Assembly (NCBI GenBank): GCA_963714995.1
Contig: CAVQQP010000003.1
Location: 62,001 to 126,000, forward strand
Direction: 5' to 3'
Origin: Prado023 sp963714995
Lineage (GTDB): Bacteria; Actinomycetota; Actinomycetes; S36-B12; CAIYMF01
Length of the DNA stretch: 64,000 nucleotides
Both the position numbers and the translations under genes were made by a program. The notes beneath the pieces were generated by a model. The model worked only from the letters and a program-made list of their open reading frames with translations. It had not been told where the DNA came from and searched no databases. Shown one piece after another: positions 40,439 to 49,160 of this stretch; position 1 is the stretch's first letter; every line of letters starts with the position of its first letter.

Positions 40439-43400
40439 ATGATGCTCGGCCAGGCCCCCGATCCCGTCGGAATCGCCCAGGATGCCGAGGTCCACGAGGG
40501 CTTCGTGGAGCTCTTCGGCCGCAGGTTCTACCGGATCGGTGACTACGACCGACTGGCCCCGTTCTTCATGACGGTCGTCGGTGCTGGGGACGCGTGGCTG
40601 TTCGTGTCGAGCACCGGGGGGCTGACCGCCGGGCGCGTGGCTCCCGACACGGCGCTGTTCCCCTACTACACCGATGACAAGGTGGCCGAGAATGCCGGGC
40701 GGACCGGCGGCCTGAGCCTGCTGCGGGTGACCCGGCCCGGAGGTGGCGAGGTCCTGTGGGAGCCCTTCACCGCGGCGCAGCAGGCGACCGACGGGGCCCG
40801 CCGCGCCCTGTACAAGGATGTCGCGGGCACCGCACTGGTCTTCGAGGAGGTCCGGGCCGACCTGGGCCTGCGGATGCGGGTCACCTGGCAGACGGCGAGC
40901 CGGTTCGGCATCGTGCGCACCTGCGAGCTGAGCAACATCGGCGACGACACATGCGCGGTGGAGCTCCTCGACGGGTTCGTCAACCTGCTCCCTGCGGGCA
41001 TCGACGTGGACACCCAGAACAGGTTGAGCAACCTGCTCGACGCGTACAAGCGATGCGAGGCCGACGAACGCACCGGGTTGGGCATGTTCTGGTTGAGCTC
41101 CCGGCTCACCGACCTGGCTGAGCCCAGCGAGTCCCTGTATGCCAACGTCGCGTGGCACGTCGGTCTCGGGGAGGTCGACCACCTGGTCTCGACCGGCCAG
41201 CTGCCGGCGTTCCGCCGCGGGGGAGCGGTTGTCGGCGAGAACGACGTCCGGGGCCAGCGAGGGGCCTACCTCGTGCACACCCGCCTGGAGCTCGCGGCTG
41301 CGGAGCAGCGCTCGTGGAGCATCGTCGGCGACGTCGAGCAGGATGCCGCCGACGTCGTGGCGCTGCGGGACCTGCTCGCCCGTCCCGACGAGCTGGCGTC
41401 GATGCTCGAGGAGGATGTCCGGGCCAACCGGGAGGGCCTCGACCGGATCCTGGCCGCCGCGGACGGGTTCCAGTCGACGGGCGAGGAGCTGGCCACCGCC
41501 CACCACACGGCCAACGTGCTGTTCAACGTGATGCGCGGCGGGATCCCGGCCGAGGGGTACCGGATCGAGGCCGACGACGTGCGCGCCTTCATCGCGCAGC
41601 GCAGCCCGGCGACCGCCGAGCGGTGCGCTGCGCTCCTGGCCGACATGCCCTCCCCCCTGACCATCGGCCACCTGCTCGACGGGGCTCGAGCCAGTCGGGA
41701 TCCCGACCTGCTCCGGCTGTCGCTGGAGTACCTGCCGCTGACGTTCAGCCGTCGGCACGGTGATCCCTCGCGACCCTGGAACAAGTTCCAGATCGTGCTG
41801 CGCGACGAGCACGGCAGGCCGCAGCTGAACTACCAGGGCAACTGGCGTGACATCTTCCAGAACTGGGAGGCACTGGCGTGGTCGTTCCCGGAGTACCTGG
41901 AGTCGATGGTCGCGGTGTTCCTCGACGCCACCACCGCCGACGGCTACAACCCGTACCGGATATCGCGCTCGGGAGTCGACTGGGAGGTTCCGGAGCCGGA
42001 GAACCCCTTCGCCAACATCGGCTACTGGAGCGATCACCAGATCATCTACCTGCTCCGGCTGCTGGAGACCTCCGCGCGCTTCCACCCCGGTCGGCTGCAG
42101 GGCATGCTCGATGCGGCGATCTTCACCCACGCCGACGTCCCCTACCGGATCGCGACCTACGACCAGATCCTGGCCGACCCGTTCGAGACCATCGCCTTCG
42201 ACGAGGACCATCAGGCACGCATCGATGAGCGGGTCGCGCGACGGGGTTCCGACGGGCGGCTGGTGCACGGGCCGGACGGCGAGCTGGTTCGGGTCACGCT
42301 GACCGAGAAGCTGCTGCTCCTGCTGCTGGCGAAGCTCGTGAACCTGGTGCCCGACGGTGGGATCTGGATGAACACCCAGCGACCGGAGTGGAACGACGCC
42401 AACAACGCACTCGTGGGCCGTGGGCTGTCCGTCGTGACACTCGCGCAGCTGCGCCGCTACGTGGAGTTCGTCCGCGGGCTGATCGCCACGGACACGCACG
42501 TGACCGAGGAGGTTGCGGACCTGCTCACCGAGGTCTCGCAGGCCCTCCAGGCGCATCGGGGGCACCTCGACGAGGGCTTCACCGAGGGTGCCCGCCGGGC
42601 GTTCATGGACGACCTGGGGTCGCTCGGCAGCGCGTACCGCGAGCGGGTCTACGCCGGGTTCAGCGGACGTCAGACCGTGGTCCCGGGCCTGCAGGTGCAG
42701 GAGCTGCTGGACGCAGCGCTGTCCTACATCGACGCGAGCCTGCGGGCGAACCGGCGCGAGGACGCGCTCTACCACTCGTACAACATCCTCGACCTGTCCG
42801 ACAGCGGGGCGGGGATCCGTCGGCTGTCCGAGATGCTCGAGGGCCAGGTCGCGATGCTGTCCAGTGGCGAGCTCGGGGCGCAGGAGTCCCTGGCCCTGCT
42901 CGCCGGGCTGCGTGCCAGTGCCCTGTACCGCGCGGACCAGCACAGCTACACGCTGTACCCCGACAAGGACCTCGCCGGCTTCCTCGACCGGAACACGTTC
43001 CCGGCCAGCCGCGCGCAGGACTGCCCGTTGGTCGCTGCCCTGGTTGCTGCGGGGGACCGCAGCCTCGTGGTGGCCGACGTGCACGGCAACCTGCACTTCG
43101 CCGCCGGCATCCGCAACGTCCGCGACGTGCACCAGGTCCTGGACCGGCTCGCGGCCGATCCGGACCTGGGGGAGGTGGCCCGGTCCAGCCGGGCCGAGCT
43201 GCTGGACATCTTCGAGGAGGTGTTCACGCACGCGGAGTTCACCGGACGGTCCGGGTCGTTCTTCGCCTACGAGGGCCTGGGCAGCATCTACTGGCACATG
43301 GTGTCCAAGCTGCTGCTCGCGGTCCAGGAGACCGTCGAGCGGGCGGTGGCCGACGGTGAGTCGAGCGCCACCGTCCAGGCGCTGGCCGCGGCCTACGAGG

Positions 43401-43885
43401 ACGTCCGCGCCGGGATCGGCTACTGCAAGCCCGCCGAGGTCTATGGGGCCTTCCCGATCGACCCCTACTCCCACACCCCCGCCGGGCATGGTGCCCGTCA
43501 GCCCGGAATGACCGGGCAGGTGAAGGAGGAGGTCCTCACCCGCCTCGGTGAGCTCGGGCTGCGGGTCGAGGACGGCCGGATCGTCTTCCGGCCCGTCCTG
43601 CTGCGGGCCTCGGAGTGGCGCACGACCCCCGGGACGTTCGAGTACGTCGACGTCCGCGGCGAGGACGCCACGGTCGACCTGCTCGCCGGCTCGCTGGCGT
43701 TCACCTTCTGCCAGGTTCCGGTCGTGTGCCGGGCGGCCGAGGCCTTGAGCGTCCGGGTCGTGCAGGCCGACGGGACGGCCGTGGACTGCCCGGATGGCGT
43801 GATCCCCGCAGAGCTGAGCGCCCGCATCTTCGAGCGCACCGGGGTCGTCGACATGATCGAGGTGCGCACTCCTGCGGCGCTCTGA
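40439..43885 (+). CDS. Large GH94-like (glycoside phosphorylase-related) protein
   Basis: 1148 residues, cytoplasmic, with no signal peptide. I do not recognise an exact family. An N-terminal beta-rich region (about 1-300: FFMTVVGAGDAWLFVSSTGGLTAG, VTWQTASRFGIVRTCELSN) and a long helical region with KFQIVLRDEHGRPQLNYQGNWRDIFQNWEALAWSFPEY suggest the beta-sandwich plus (alpha/alpha)6 barrel plan of clan GH-Q phosphorylases such as GH94. Striking motifs are RPEWNDANNALVGRGLS (about 648-664), FAYEGLGSIYWHMVSKLLL (about 942-960) and PYSHTPAGHGARQPGMTGQVKEE (about 1009-1031). The operator at its promoter and the divergent transporter operon imply action on the imported beta-glucoside. AGGAGG allows ATG 40439 or 40442. 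Confidence 0.6.
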   Translation: MMLGQAPDPVGIAQDAEVHEGFVELFGRRFYRIGDYDRLAPFFMTVVGAGDAWLFVSSTGGLTAGRVAPDTALFPYYTDDKVAENAGRTGGLSLLRVTRPGGGEVLWEPFTAAQQATDGARRALYKDVAGTALVFEEVRADLGLRMRVTWQTASRFGIVRTCELSNIGDDTCAVELLDGFVNLLPAGIDVDTQNRLSNLLDAYKRCEADERTGLGMFWLSSRLTDLAEPSESLYANVAWHVGLGEVDHLVSTGQLPAFRRGGAVVGENDVRGQRGAYLVHTRLELAAAEQRSWSIVGDVEQDAADVVALRDLLARPDELASMLEEDVRANREGLDRILAAADGFQSTGEELATAHHTANVLFNVMRGGIPAEGYRIEADDVRAFIAQRSPATAERCAALLADMPSPLTIGHLLDGARASRDPDLLRLSLEYLPLTFSRRHGDPSRPWNKFQIVLRDEHGRPQLNYQGNWRDIFQNWEALAWSFPEYLESMVAVFLDATTADGYNPYRISRSGVDWEVPEPENPFANIGYWSDHQIIYLLRLLETSARFHPGRLQGMLDAAIFTHADVPYRIATYDQILADPFETIAFDEDHQARIDERVARRGSDGRLVHGPDGELVRVTLTEKLLLLLLAKLVNLVPDGGIWMNTQRPEWNDANNALVGRGLSVVTLAQLRRYVEFVRGLIATDTHVTEEVADLLTEVSQALQAHRGHLDEGFTEGARRAFMDDLGSLGSAYRERVYAGFSGRQTVVPGLQVQELLDAALSYIDASLRANRREDALYHSYNILDLSDSGAGIRRLSEMLEGQVAMLSSGELGAQESLALLAGLRASALYRADQHSYTLYPDKDLAGFLDRNTFPASRAQDCPLVAALVAAGDRSLVVADVHGNLHFAAGIRNVRDVHQVLDRLAADPDLGEVARSSRAELLDIFEEVFTHAEFTGRSGSFFAYEGLGSIYWHMVSKLLLAVQETVERAVADGESSATVQALAAAYEDVRAGIGYCKPAEVYGAFPIDPYSHTPAGHGARQPGMTGQVKEEVLTRLGELGLRVEDGRIVFRPVLLRASEWRTTPGTFEYVDVRGEDATVDLLAGSLAFTFCQVPVVCRAAEALSVRVVQADGTAVDCPDGVIPAELSARIFERTGVVDMIEVRTPAAL

Positions 43886-43921
43886 CCTGCCGGAGGCCTC
43901 GGATCCGACCAGCCGGAGAGC

Positions 43922-43958
43922 ACTGTGGCCCAGCCCCCGTACGGGTCTGGGCCACAGT
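43922..43958. terminator. Bidirectional hairpin terminator between convergent genes
   Basis: ACTGTGGCCCAG (43922-43933) pairs perfectly with CTGGGCCACAGT (43947-43958), and an inner CCCGTACGGG lies in the loop. It sits in the 85-base gap between the GH94-like gene and the convergent ATPase gene. Confidence 0.75.
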
Positions 43959-43970
43959 CCTGCCGGTGAG

Positions 43971-45065
43971 TCAGTATTCGAGGCGTTCGCCGGTTTCGGG
44001 GTCGAAGAGGTGGGTGTGGTGGGGGACTGCTTCGAGGCCGAGCATGGATCCGCGGGCGGGGTGTTGGCGGCCGTCGGTGCGGACCACGACCTGCTTGGTG
44101 CCGCCGCCGGGGAGTTGGACCTCGGTGTAGACGTAGGCGTCGGCACCCAGGCCTTCGACGAGTTGGACCTCGACGGGCCAGGCGGTCTCGGAGTCGGTGA
44201 CGCGCAGGTCCTCGGGGCGCATGCCCATGATGACGCTGGTGCGTCCGCGGGCGGCCAGGACGGTGGCGGCGGCTTCGGGCACCGGGACGGACTTGTTGCC
44301 CAGGCGGATGTTGCCGTCGATCAGCGGGGCTTCGATGATGTTCATCGCTGGTGAGCCGATGAACCCGGCGACGAACACGTTGGCGGGGGTGTCGTAGAGG
44401 TCCTGGGGGGTGCCGACCTGCATGAGCAGCCCGTCCTTGAGCACGGCGATCCGGTCGCCCATGGTCATGGCCTCGGTCTGGTCGTGGGTGACGTAGACGG
44501 TGGTCACGCCGAGGTCGCGTTGCAGCTTGGCGATCTGGGTGCGGGTCTGCACCCGCAGCTTGGCATCCAGGTTGGACAGCGGTTCGTCCATCAGGAACAC
44601 CTGCGGGTTGCGCACGATCGCCCGGCCCATCGCCACGCGCTGGCGCTGCCCACCGGACATCGCCTTCGGTTTGCGGTCCAGGTACGGCTCGAGGTCCAGG
44701 ATCTTGGCGGCCTCCTGCACCCGGGACTCGATCTCCTTCTTGTCCATCCCGGCGATCTGCAGCGCGAAGCCCATGTTCTCCCGCACGGTCATGTGCGGGT
44801 ACAGGGCGTAGGACTGGAACACCATGGCGATGTCGCGGTCCTTGGGGGCCAGGTTGGTCACGTCCCGGTCACCGATGAAGATCGCGCCCTCGTTGACCTC
44901 CTCCAACCCGGCGAGCATCCGCAACGAGGTCGACTTGCCACACCCCGACGGGCCGACCAGGACCAGGAACTCCCCGTCCTTGACCTCGAGGTCCAACTTG
45001 TCCAGAGCAGGCTTGGTCGACCCCGGATAGATCCGAGTCGCGCCCTTGAACGTCACACTGGCCAT
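43971..45065 (-). CDS. Sugar ABC transporter ATP-binding protein, MsiK/UgpC-like
   Basis: 364 residues. Walker A GPSGCGKST (about 39), Q-loop VFQSYALYPHMTV, signature MSGGQRQRVAMGRAI, Walker B VFLMDEPLSNLD and switch VTHDQ are present. The C-terminal regulatory OB-type domain (from about 240: GSPAMNIIEAPL, SVIMGMRPEDL, HLFDPETGERL) places it in the MsiK/MalK/UgpC group, which often energises several sugar importers. The adjacent sugar operon lacks its own ATPase, so this protein very likely serves it. The promoter carries operator O4. Confidence 0.93.
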   Translation of the reverse strand: MASVTFKGATRIYPGSTKPALDKLDLEVKDGEFLVLVGPSGCGKSTSLRMLAGLEEVNEGAIFIGDRDVTNLAPKDRDIAMVFQSYALYPHMTVRENMGFALQIAGMDKKEIESRVQEAAKILDLEPYLDRKPKAMSGGQRQRVAMGRAIVRNPQVFLMDEPLSNLDAKLRVQTRTQIAKLQRDLGVTTVYVTHDQTEAMTMGDRIAVLKDGLLMQVGTPQDLYDTPANVFVAGFIGSPAMNIIEAPLIDGNIRLGNKSVPVPEAAATVLAARGRTSVIMGMRPEDLRVTDSETAWPVEVQLVEGLGADAYVYTEVQLPGGGTKQVVVRTDGRQHPARGSMLGLEAVPHHTHLFDPETGERLEY

Positions 45066-45188
45066 GATGATTCGTTCCCTTCACCGGCAGGTACGTGCCG
45101 GACGATCCGAGTGGAGGGTGGTGCGAGCACCGGGCCAGCACGTGGCACTGACCGCAACCCGATGGGAGGTCGATGCCGGAGGGCCCCT

Positions 45189-45242
45189 GAGAGCGCTCTC
45201 CAGCATCCGTTCCAGCATGGCCCGGAGCCCTGGGGTTGTCAA
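45189..45242 (-). promoter_or_regulatory. Promoter and operator O4 of the MsiK-like gene
   Basis: Minus strand: TTGACA (45242-45237), exactly 17 bases, CATGCT (45219-45214), then GAGAGCGCTCTC (45200-45189). The start codon is 123 bases further on. The TTGACA is embedded in an inverted repeat, ggggttgtcaacccc. Confidence 0.78.
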
Positions 45243-45283
45243 CCCCTCCCGCGGCCGTTCGTCGGGGGCCGGCCCTGCGCAGG

Positions 45284-46186
45284 CTACGAGCGCCCGCAGG
45301 GAGCGCTGACGTCCGCGAGCAGGGAGTGGATCTCGGCGAGCAGCTCGGGCGTGAGTCGATCGGTCGGGAGGCCGGGGTCGAGTGCGCGGAGGCGCCATTC
45401 GACGGGGTAGGTCAGGCTCTGGCCCGGCCCCAGGGTCACGTGGGCGCCCTGGTTCTCGAGCTCGATGTAGTCGCGCTCGGGATCGAAGAACAGCTCGACC
45501 TCACCCTGGCGTGGTGCTGCCTGGTCGATCGTCAGGTCGGGGAAGACCCTCAGGAAGAGGGTCGAATGGTGCGCATGGGCCAGCCACCCCCGGGCGTCGG
45601 TGAAGGCCTTCGACTTCCTGGTCACGGCCGGCACCGTGATGGACGAGTGGGTGTCCCCGGCCTCCAAGCCCTCGAACGTCACCGTCGAGTCGGTGTGCAC
45701 GAACCAGCAGCCGGGATCCTCGGTCTGCTTCTGCATGCGGTCGGCGTCGTGGAACGGCTCGCCCGTGGCCCAGACGAGGATCCCCGCGCGAGGTGCCCTG
45801 GTCACCTGCCACGGGGCCACCTCCTGGGCGTGCGGCCAGATGTTCGTGAGGGTGAACTCCATGGCCAGGCCGTGCTCGGACAGGCTGAAGCGCTTCTCGA
45901 GCTGGAACCCGAAGTCGAGGTCGGGCGCGCTGCGCAGTCCCAGTGAGGACGATGACTCTGTGACGACCTCGTAGGGTGCCGCATCCAGGATGGGCGGGGG
46001 CGGCCAGTCGAAGCGCGCCTGGGGGCTGGGCCAGAACGTGTCGCCGTGGAACCCCGGCACCCGGCCGGGCGGGAGCACGAGGTCCACTCCGTCGTACGTC
46101 AGGCGCGTGAGCCGGCCACCCTCGGAGGGCTGGAACTCGACCTCGGTCGGGCCACAGCGTCTGGTCAGTGCGCGCGTGGCGTCCAT
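45284..46186 (-). CDS. Aldose-epimerase-like / DUF4380-type protein
   Basis: 300 residues. The sequence is rich in strands and Trp: VEFQPSEGGRLTRLTYDGVDLVLPPG, FWPSPQARFDWPPPPILDAAPYEV, LEFTLTNIWPHAQEVAPWQVTRAPRAGIL. This resembles galactose-mutarotase-fold proteins of the DUF4380 type. Aldose epimerases interconvert sugar anomers, which would suit a pathway releasing glucose or glucose-1-phosphate. No catalytic His pair could be assigned with certainty. ATG 46186 was chosen as the first residue of the conserved region. An operator palindrome lies 85 bases upstream of the start, tying it to the sugar regulon. Confidence 0.68.
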   Translation of the reverse strand: MDATRALTRRCGPTEVEFQPSEGGRLTRLTYDGVDLVLPPGRVPGFHGDTFWPSPQARFDWPPPPILDAAPYEVVTESSSSLGLRSAPDLDFGFQLEKRFSLSEHGLAMEFTLTNIWPHAQEVAPWQVTRAPRAGILVWATGEPFHDADRMQKQTEDPGCWFVHTDSTVTFEGLEAGDTHSSITVPAVTRKSKAFTDARGWLAHAHHSTLFLRVFPDLTIDQAAPRQGEVELFFDPERDYIELENQGAHVTLGPGQSLTYPVEWRLRALDPGLPTDRLTPELLAEIHSLLADVSAPCGRS

Positions 46187-46270
46187 CCCCGCATCCAACC
46201 AGTCGGCACGGGGCTGTCGCGCACGGGGTGCAGGAGCGGCGCCGGGCGGAGGGGTGACCTGCCGGGGCCT

Positions 46271-46286
46271 GAGAGAGCGCTCTCTC
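46271..46286. promoter_or_regulatory. Operator O5, perfect 16-bp palindrome GAGAGAGCGCTCTCTC
   Basis: It contains the shared 12-bp core at 46273-46284 and lies upstream of the epimerase-like gene on the minus strand and downstream of katG. A clear -35/-10 pair is not seen next to it. Confidence 0.7.
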
Positions 46287-46351
46287 GCGCATGGATGGAG
46301 GGTCCGATCCACGTCCGGAGCGGCCAGCGGGGGCCGCTCCGGACGTCGGGA

Positions 46352-48571
46352 TCAGGCGAGCTCGAAGCGATCGAGCATCATGACCTTGTCCCAGGCGGCG
46401 ACGAAGTCGTGCACGAACTTCTCCTTCGCGTCGTCGCTGGCGTACACCTCGGCCAGGGCCCGAAGGACGGAGTTCGAGCCGAAGACCAGGTCGGCGCGGC
46501 TGCCCGTCCACCTCGGCTCCCCGGTGCTGGCGTCACGGCCCTCGAAGGTGTCCTCGGACTCATCCGTCGACGCCCACCTGGTGCCCATGTCGAGCAGGTT
46601 GACGAAGAAGTCGTTCGTCAGGGTCCCGGGCGCCGAGGTGAGCACGCCGAGCTGCGATCCCCTCGTGTTCGCGCCGAGGACCCGCAGGCCGCCCACGAGC
46701 ACGGTCATCTCCGGAGCGGTCAGCGTGAGCAGCGCGGCGCGGTCCACCAGCAGGTGCTCGGCCGGACGATCCTGGCCGCCCTTGCCGAGGTAGTTGCGGA
46801 ACCCGTCCGCCACCGGCTCGAGCACCGCGAAGGACTCCACGTCGGTCATCTCCTGCGAGGCGTCCGTGCGACCCGGCGTGAACGGGACCTCGACGTCGAC
46901 CCCGGCATCGCGCGCGGCCTGCTCGACCGCGGCGCACCCGCCGAGGACGATCAGGTCGGCCAGCGACACGCGCTTCCCGCCGGACTGGGCGGCGTTGAAG
47001 CCGGCCTGGATCCCCTCGAGGGTCCGCAGGGCGGTCGCCAGCTCAGCCGGGTCGTTGACGTCCCAGCCGTTCTGCGGGGCCAGTCGGATCCGCGCACCGT
47101 TGGCGCCGCCGCGCTTGTCGGTGCCGCGGAACGTCGAGGCCGCCGCCCACGCGGTCGAGACCAGCCGGCCGATGGAGAGGCCCGAGGCCAGGATCGTTGC
47201 CTTCAGCGCCGCGATGTCCCCGGCGTCGATCAGCTCGTGGTCGACGGCGGGGACCGGGTCCTGCCAGATCAGCGACTCAGCGGGGACCTCCGGGCCGAGG
47301 TACCGGCTCTTCGGGCCCATGTCGCGGTGGGTCAGCTTGAACCAGGCCCGGGCGAACGCGTCGGCGAACTCGTCCGGGTTCTCCAGGAAGCGCCGGGAGA
47401 TCGGCTCGTAGATCGGGTCCATCCGCAGTGCGAGGTCCGTGGTGAGCATCACGGGCGCGTGCCGCTTTGCCGGGTCGTGCGCGTCGGGGACGGCGTCGGC
47501 GGCTGCGGGGTCGGTCGGGACCCACTGCCACGCCCCGGCCGGGCTCTTCGTCAGGTCCCACTCGTAGCCGAAGAGGGTCTCGAAGTAGCTGTTGTCCCAC
47601 GTCTTGGGCGTGGGCGTCCACGCACCCTCGAGGCCGCTGGTGATCGTCGAGACGCCGTTGCCGGTGCCCAGCGTGTTCCTCCAGCCGAGGCCCTGCTCGG
47701 CCAGCGACGCGGCCTCCGGCTCGCGCCCGACGTACTTGTTCGGATCGCCTGCACCGTGGGTCTTGCCGAACGTGTGACCGCCGGCGATGAGCGCGACAGT
47801 CTCCTCGTCGTTCATCGCCATGCGGGCGAACGTCTCGCGGATGTCTCGCGCAGCCGCGATGGCGCTGGGTTGGCCGTTGGGCCCCTCCGGGTTCACGTAG
47901 ATCAGGCCCATCTGGACCGCGCCGAGCGGGTTGGCGAGCTCCCGGTCGCCGCTGTAGCGGGCATCCCCGAGCCACTCGGCCTCCTGGCCCCAGTTGACCT
48001 CCTCGGGCTCCCAGACGTCGGCGCGGCCGCCGCCGAAGCCGAAGGTCTCGAAGCCCATCGACTCCAGGGCGCAGTTGCCGGCCAGGACCATGAGGTCGGC
48101 CCACGAGAGGCTCTTGCCGTACTTCTTCTTGACCGGCCACAGCAGTCGGCGCGCCTTGTCCAGGTTGGCGTTGTCCGGCCAGCTGTTCAGCGGGGCGAAC
48201 CGCTGCTGTCCGGCCCCAGCCCCTCCGCGGCCGTCGCTGATCCGGTAGGTGCCCGCACTGTGCCAGGCCATCCGGATGAACAGCGGGCCGTAGTGGCCGT
48301 AGTCGGCGGGCCACCAGTCCTGCGAGGTGGTCATGAGCTCCTCGATGTCGCGCTTCACCGCGGCGAGGTCCAGGGAGGCGAAGGCCTGTGCGTAGTCGAA
48401 GTCCGCACCCATCGGGTCGCTCTTGGCGGAGTGCGCGCGCAGGAGGTCGAGGTTCAACTGGTCGGGCCACCAGTCCCGGTTGGTCGTCCCGCGGACGGAG
48501 TGCGTGACGGGGCACTTGGCCTCGGCGTCCTCCGCGTTCATGTCTCCGACGACTGCATCGTGCTCAGGCAT
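46352..48571 (-). CDS. katG: Catalase-peroxidase KatG
   Basis: 739 residues, full length. The distal haem pocket reads PLFIRMAWHSAGTYRISDGRGGAG (catalytic Arg, Trp, His). MGLIYVNPEGPNG gives the Tyr and ARMAMNDEETVALIAGGHTFGKTHGAG gives the Met and the proximal His region; the Met-Tyr-Trp set is needed for catalase activity. The C-terminal duplicate domain begins about residue 430. It removes H2O2 and is bifunctional. The start lies 30 bases after the Fur-family gene, so furA-katG form one operon as in mycobacteria and Streptomyces. Confidence 0.96.
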   Translation of the reverse strand: MPEHDAVVGDMNAEDAEAKCPVTHSVRGTTNRDWWPDQLNLDLLRAHSAKSDPMGADFDYAQAFASLDLAAVKRDIEELMTTSQDWWPADYGHYGPLFIRMAWHSAGTYRISDGRGGAGAGQQRFAPLNSWPDNANLDKARRLLWPVKKKYGKSLSWADLMVLAGNCALESMGFETFGFGGGRADVWEPEEVNWGQEAEWLGDARYSGDRELANPLGAVQMGLIYVNPEGPNGQPSAIAAARDIRETFARMAMNDEETVALIAGGHTFGKTHGAGDPNKYVGREPEAASLAEQGLGWRNTLGTGNGVSTITSGLEGAWTPTPKTWDNSYFETLFGYEWDLTKSPAGAWQWVPTDPAAADAVPDAHDPAKRHAPVMLTTDLALRMDPIYEPISRRFLENPDEFADAFARAWFKLTHRDMGPKSRYLGPEVPAESLIWQDPVPAVDHELIDAGDIAALKATILASGLSIGRLVSTAWAAASTFRGTDKRGGANGARIRLAPQNGWDVNDPAELATALRTLEGIQAGFNAAQSGGKRVSLADLIVLGGCAAVEQAARDAGVDVEVPFTPGRTDASQEMTDVESFAVLEPVADGFRNYLGKGGQDRPAEHLLVDRAALLTLTAPEMTVLVGGLRVLGANTRGSQLGVLTSAPGTLTNDFFVNLLDMGTRWASTDESEDTFEGRDASTGEPRWTGSRADLVFGSNSVLRALAEVYASDDAKEKFVHDFVAAWDKVMMLDRFELA

Positions 48572-48601
48572 GGGCTTTCCTTCCGGGTTCGGGTGCTGCG
48601 T

Positions 48602-49030
48602 TCAGGTGCTGGGTGGGGTGGAGCAGGCGGGGCACAGGCCCCAGTACGTGACCTCGGCCTCGTCGATCGCGAAGCCGTGGTCGTCCGAGGCGGTGAGGCA
48701 GGGTGCTGTTCCGACGGCGCAGTCGACGTCCTCGATGGCGCCACAGGATCGGCACACGAGGTGGTGGTGGTTGTCGGCGACCCGCGACTCGTAGCGCGCC
48801 ACGGAGCCCGCCGGCTCGATGCGCCGCACGAGCCCCGCGGAGGTGAGCGCCCGCAGCACGTCGTAGACGGCCTGGGTGGACACCTCGCCGAGGTCCTTGC
48901 GCACCACACTGACGATCATGTCGGTGTCGGCATGCGGATGCGCGTGCACCGCGGTCAGCACCGCCACCCGGGGGCGGGTCACGCGCAGGGAGGCCCCGCG
49001 CACCATGCCCTCGGCCTCGGACTGCTGCAT
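48602..49030 (-). CDS. furA: Fur-family peroxide/iron regulator (FurA-like)
   Basis: 142 residues. The winged helix (LRVTRPRVAVLTAVHAHPHADTDMIVSVVRKDLGEVSTQAVYDVLRALTSAGLVRRIEP) is followed by the dimer domain with HHHLVCRSCGAIEDVDC and CPAC, the two CxxC pairs of a structural zinc site. FurA proteins of actinobacteria repress their own gene and katG and release DNA under peroxide. The ATG at 49030 has a -35/-10 pair ending exactly 6 bases upstream, so the message is probably leaderless. Confidence 0.92.
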   Translation of the reverse strand: MQQSEAEGMVRGASLRVTRPRVAVLTAVHAHPHADTDMIVSVVRKDLGEVSTQAVYDVLRALTSAGLVRRIEPAGSVARYESRVADNHHHLVCRSCGAIEDVDCAVGTAPCLTASDDHGFAIDEAEVTYWGLCPACSTPPST

Positions 49031-49036
49031 GGGACC

Positions 49037-49065
49037 ACTCAATCGCCTTTTCTGGAATTGGTCAA
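49037..49065 (-). promoter_or_regulatory. Promoter and probable Fur-binding region of furA-katG
   Basis: Minus strand: TTGACC (49065-49060), 17 bases including attccagaaaagg, TTGAGT (49042-49037), 6 bases, ATG. It is AT-rich for this genome and resembles furA upstream regions of other actinobacteria as I recall them. Confidence 0.55.
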
Positions 49066-49160
49066 GATTGGTGGACAAGGACGCACCCCGCGCGCCTTCG
49101 CGGGTCCGGCGCCGTTCCATGGTTACCGTGGGGGCGCGGGGCTGGGGACAAGGGGTTGAC

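Noticed and set aside
40334..44146. A 1270-codon minus-strand open frame antisense to the GH94-like gene
   Set aside because: It has no domain-like pattern, spans several unrelated features and mirrors the third-position GC bias of the real gene.
45232..45246. ggggttgtcaacccc as an additional repressor site or terminator
   Set aside because: It overlaps the -35 hexamer of the MsiK-like promoter and has no second copy; the inverted repeat can be explained by the TTGACA sequence and flanking runs.
46046..49159. A very long plus-strand open frame antisense to katG and furA
   Set aside because: Its translation is Gly/Arg/Pro/Val-rich without motifs, and the opposite strand encodes clear KatG and Fur proteins. 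Long antisense frames are expected in DNA of this GC content.
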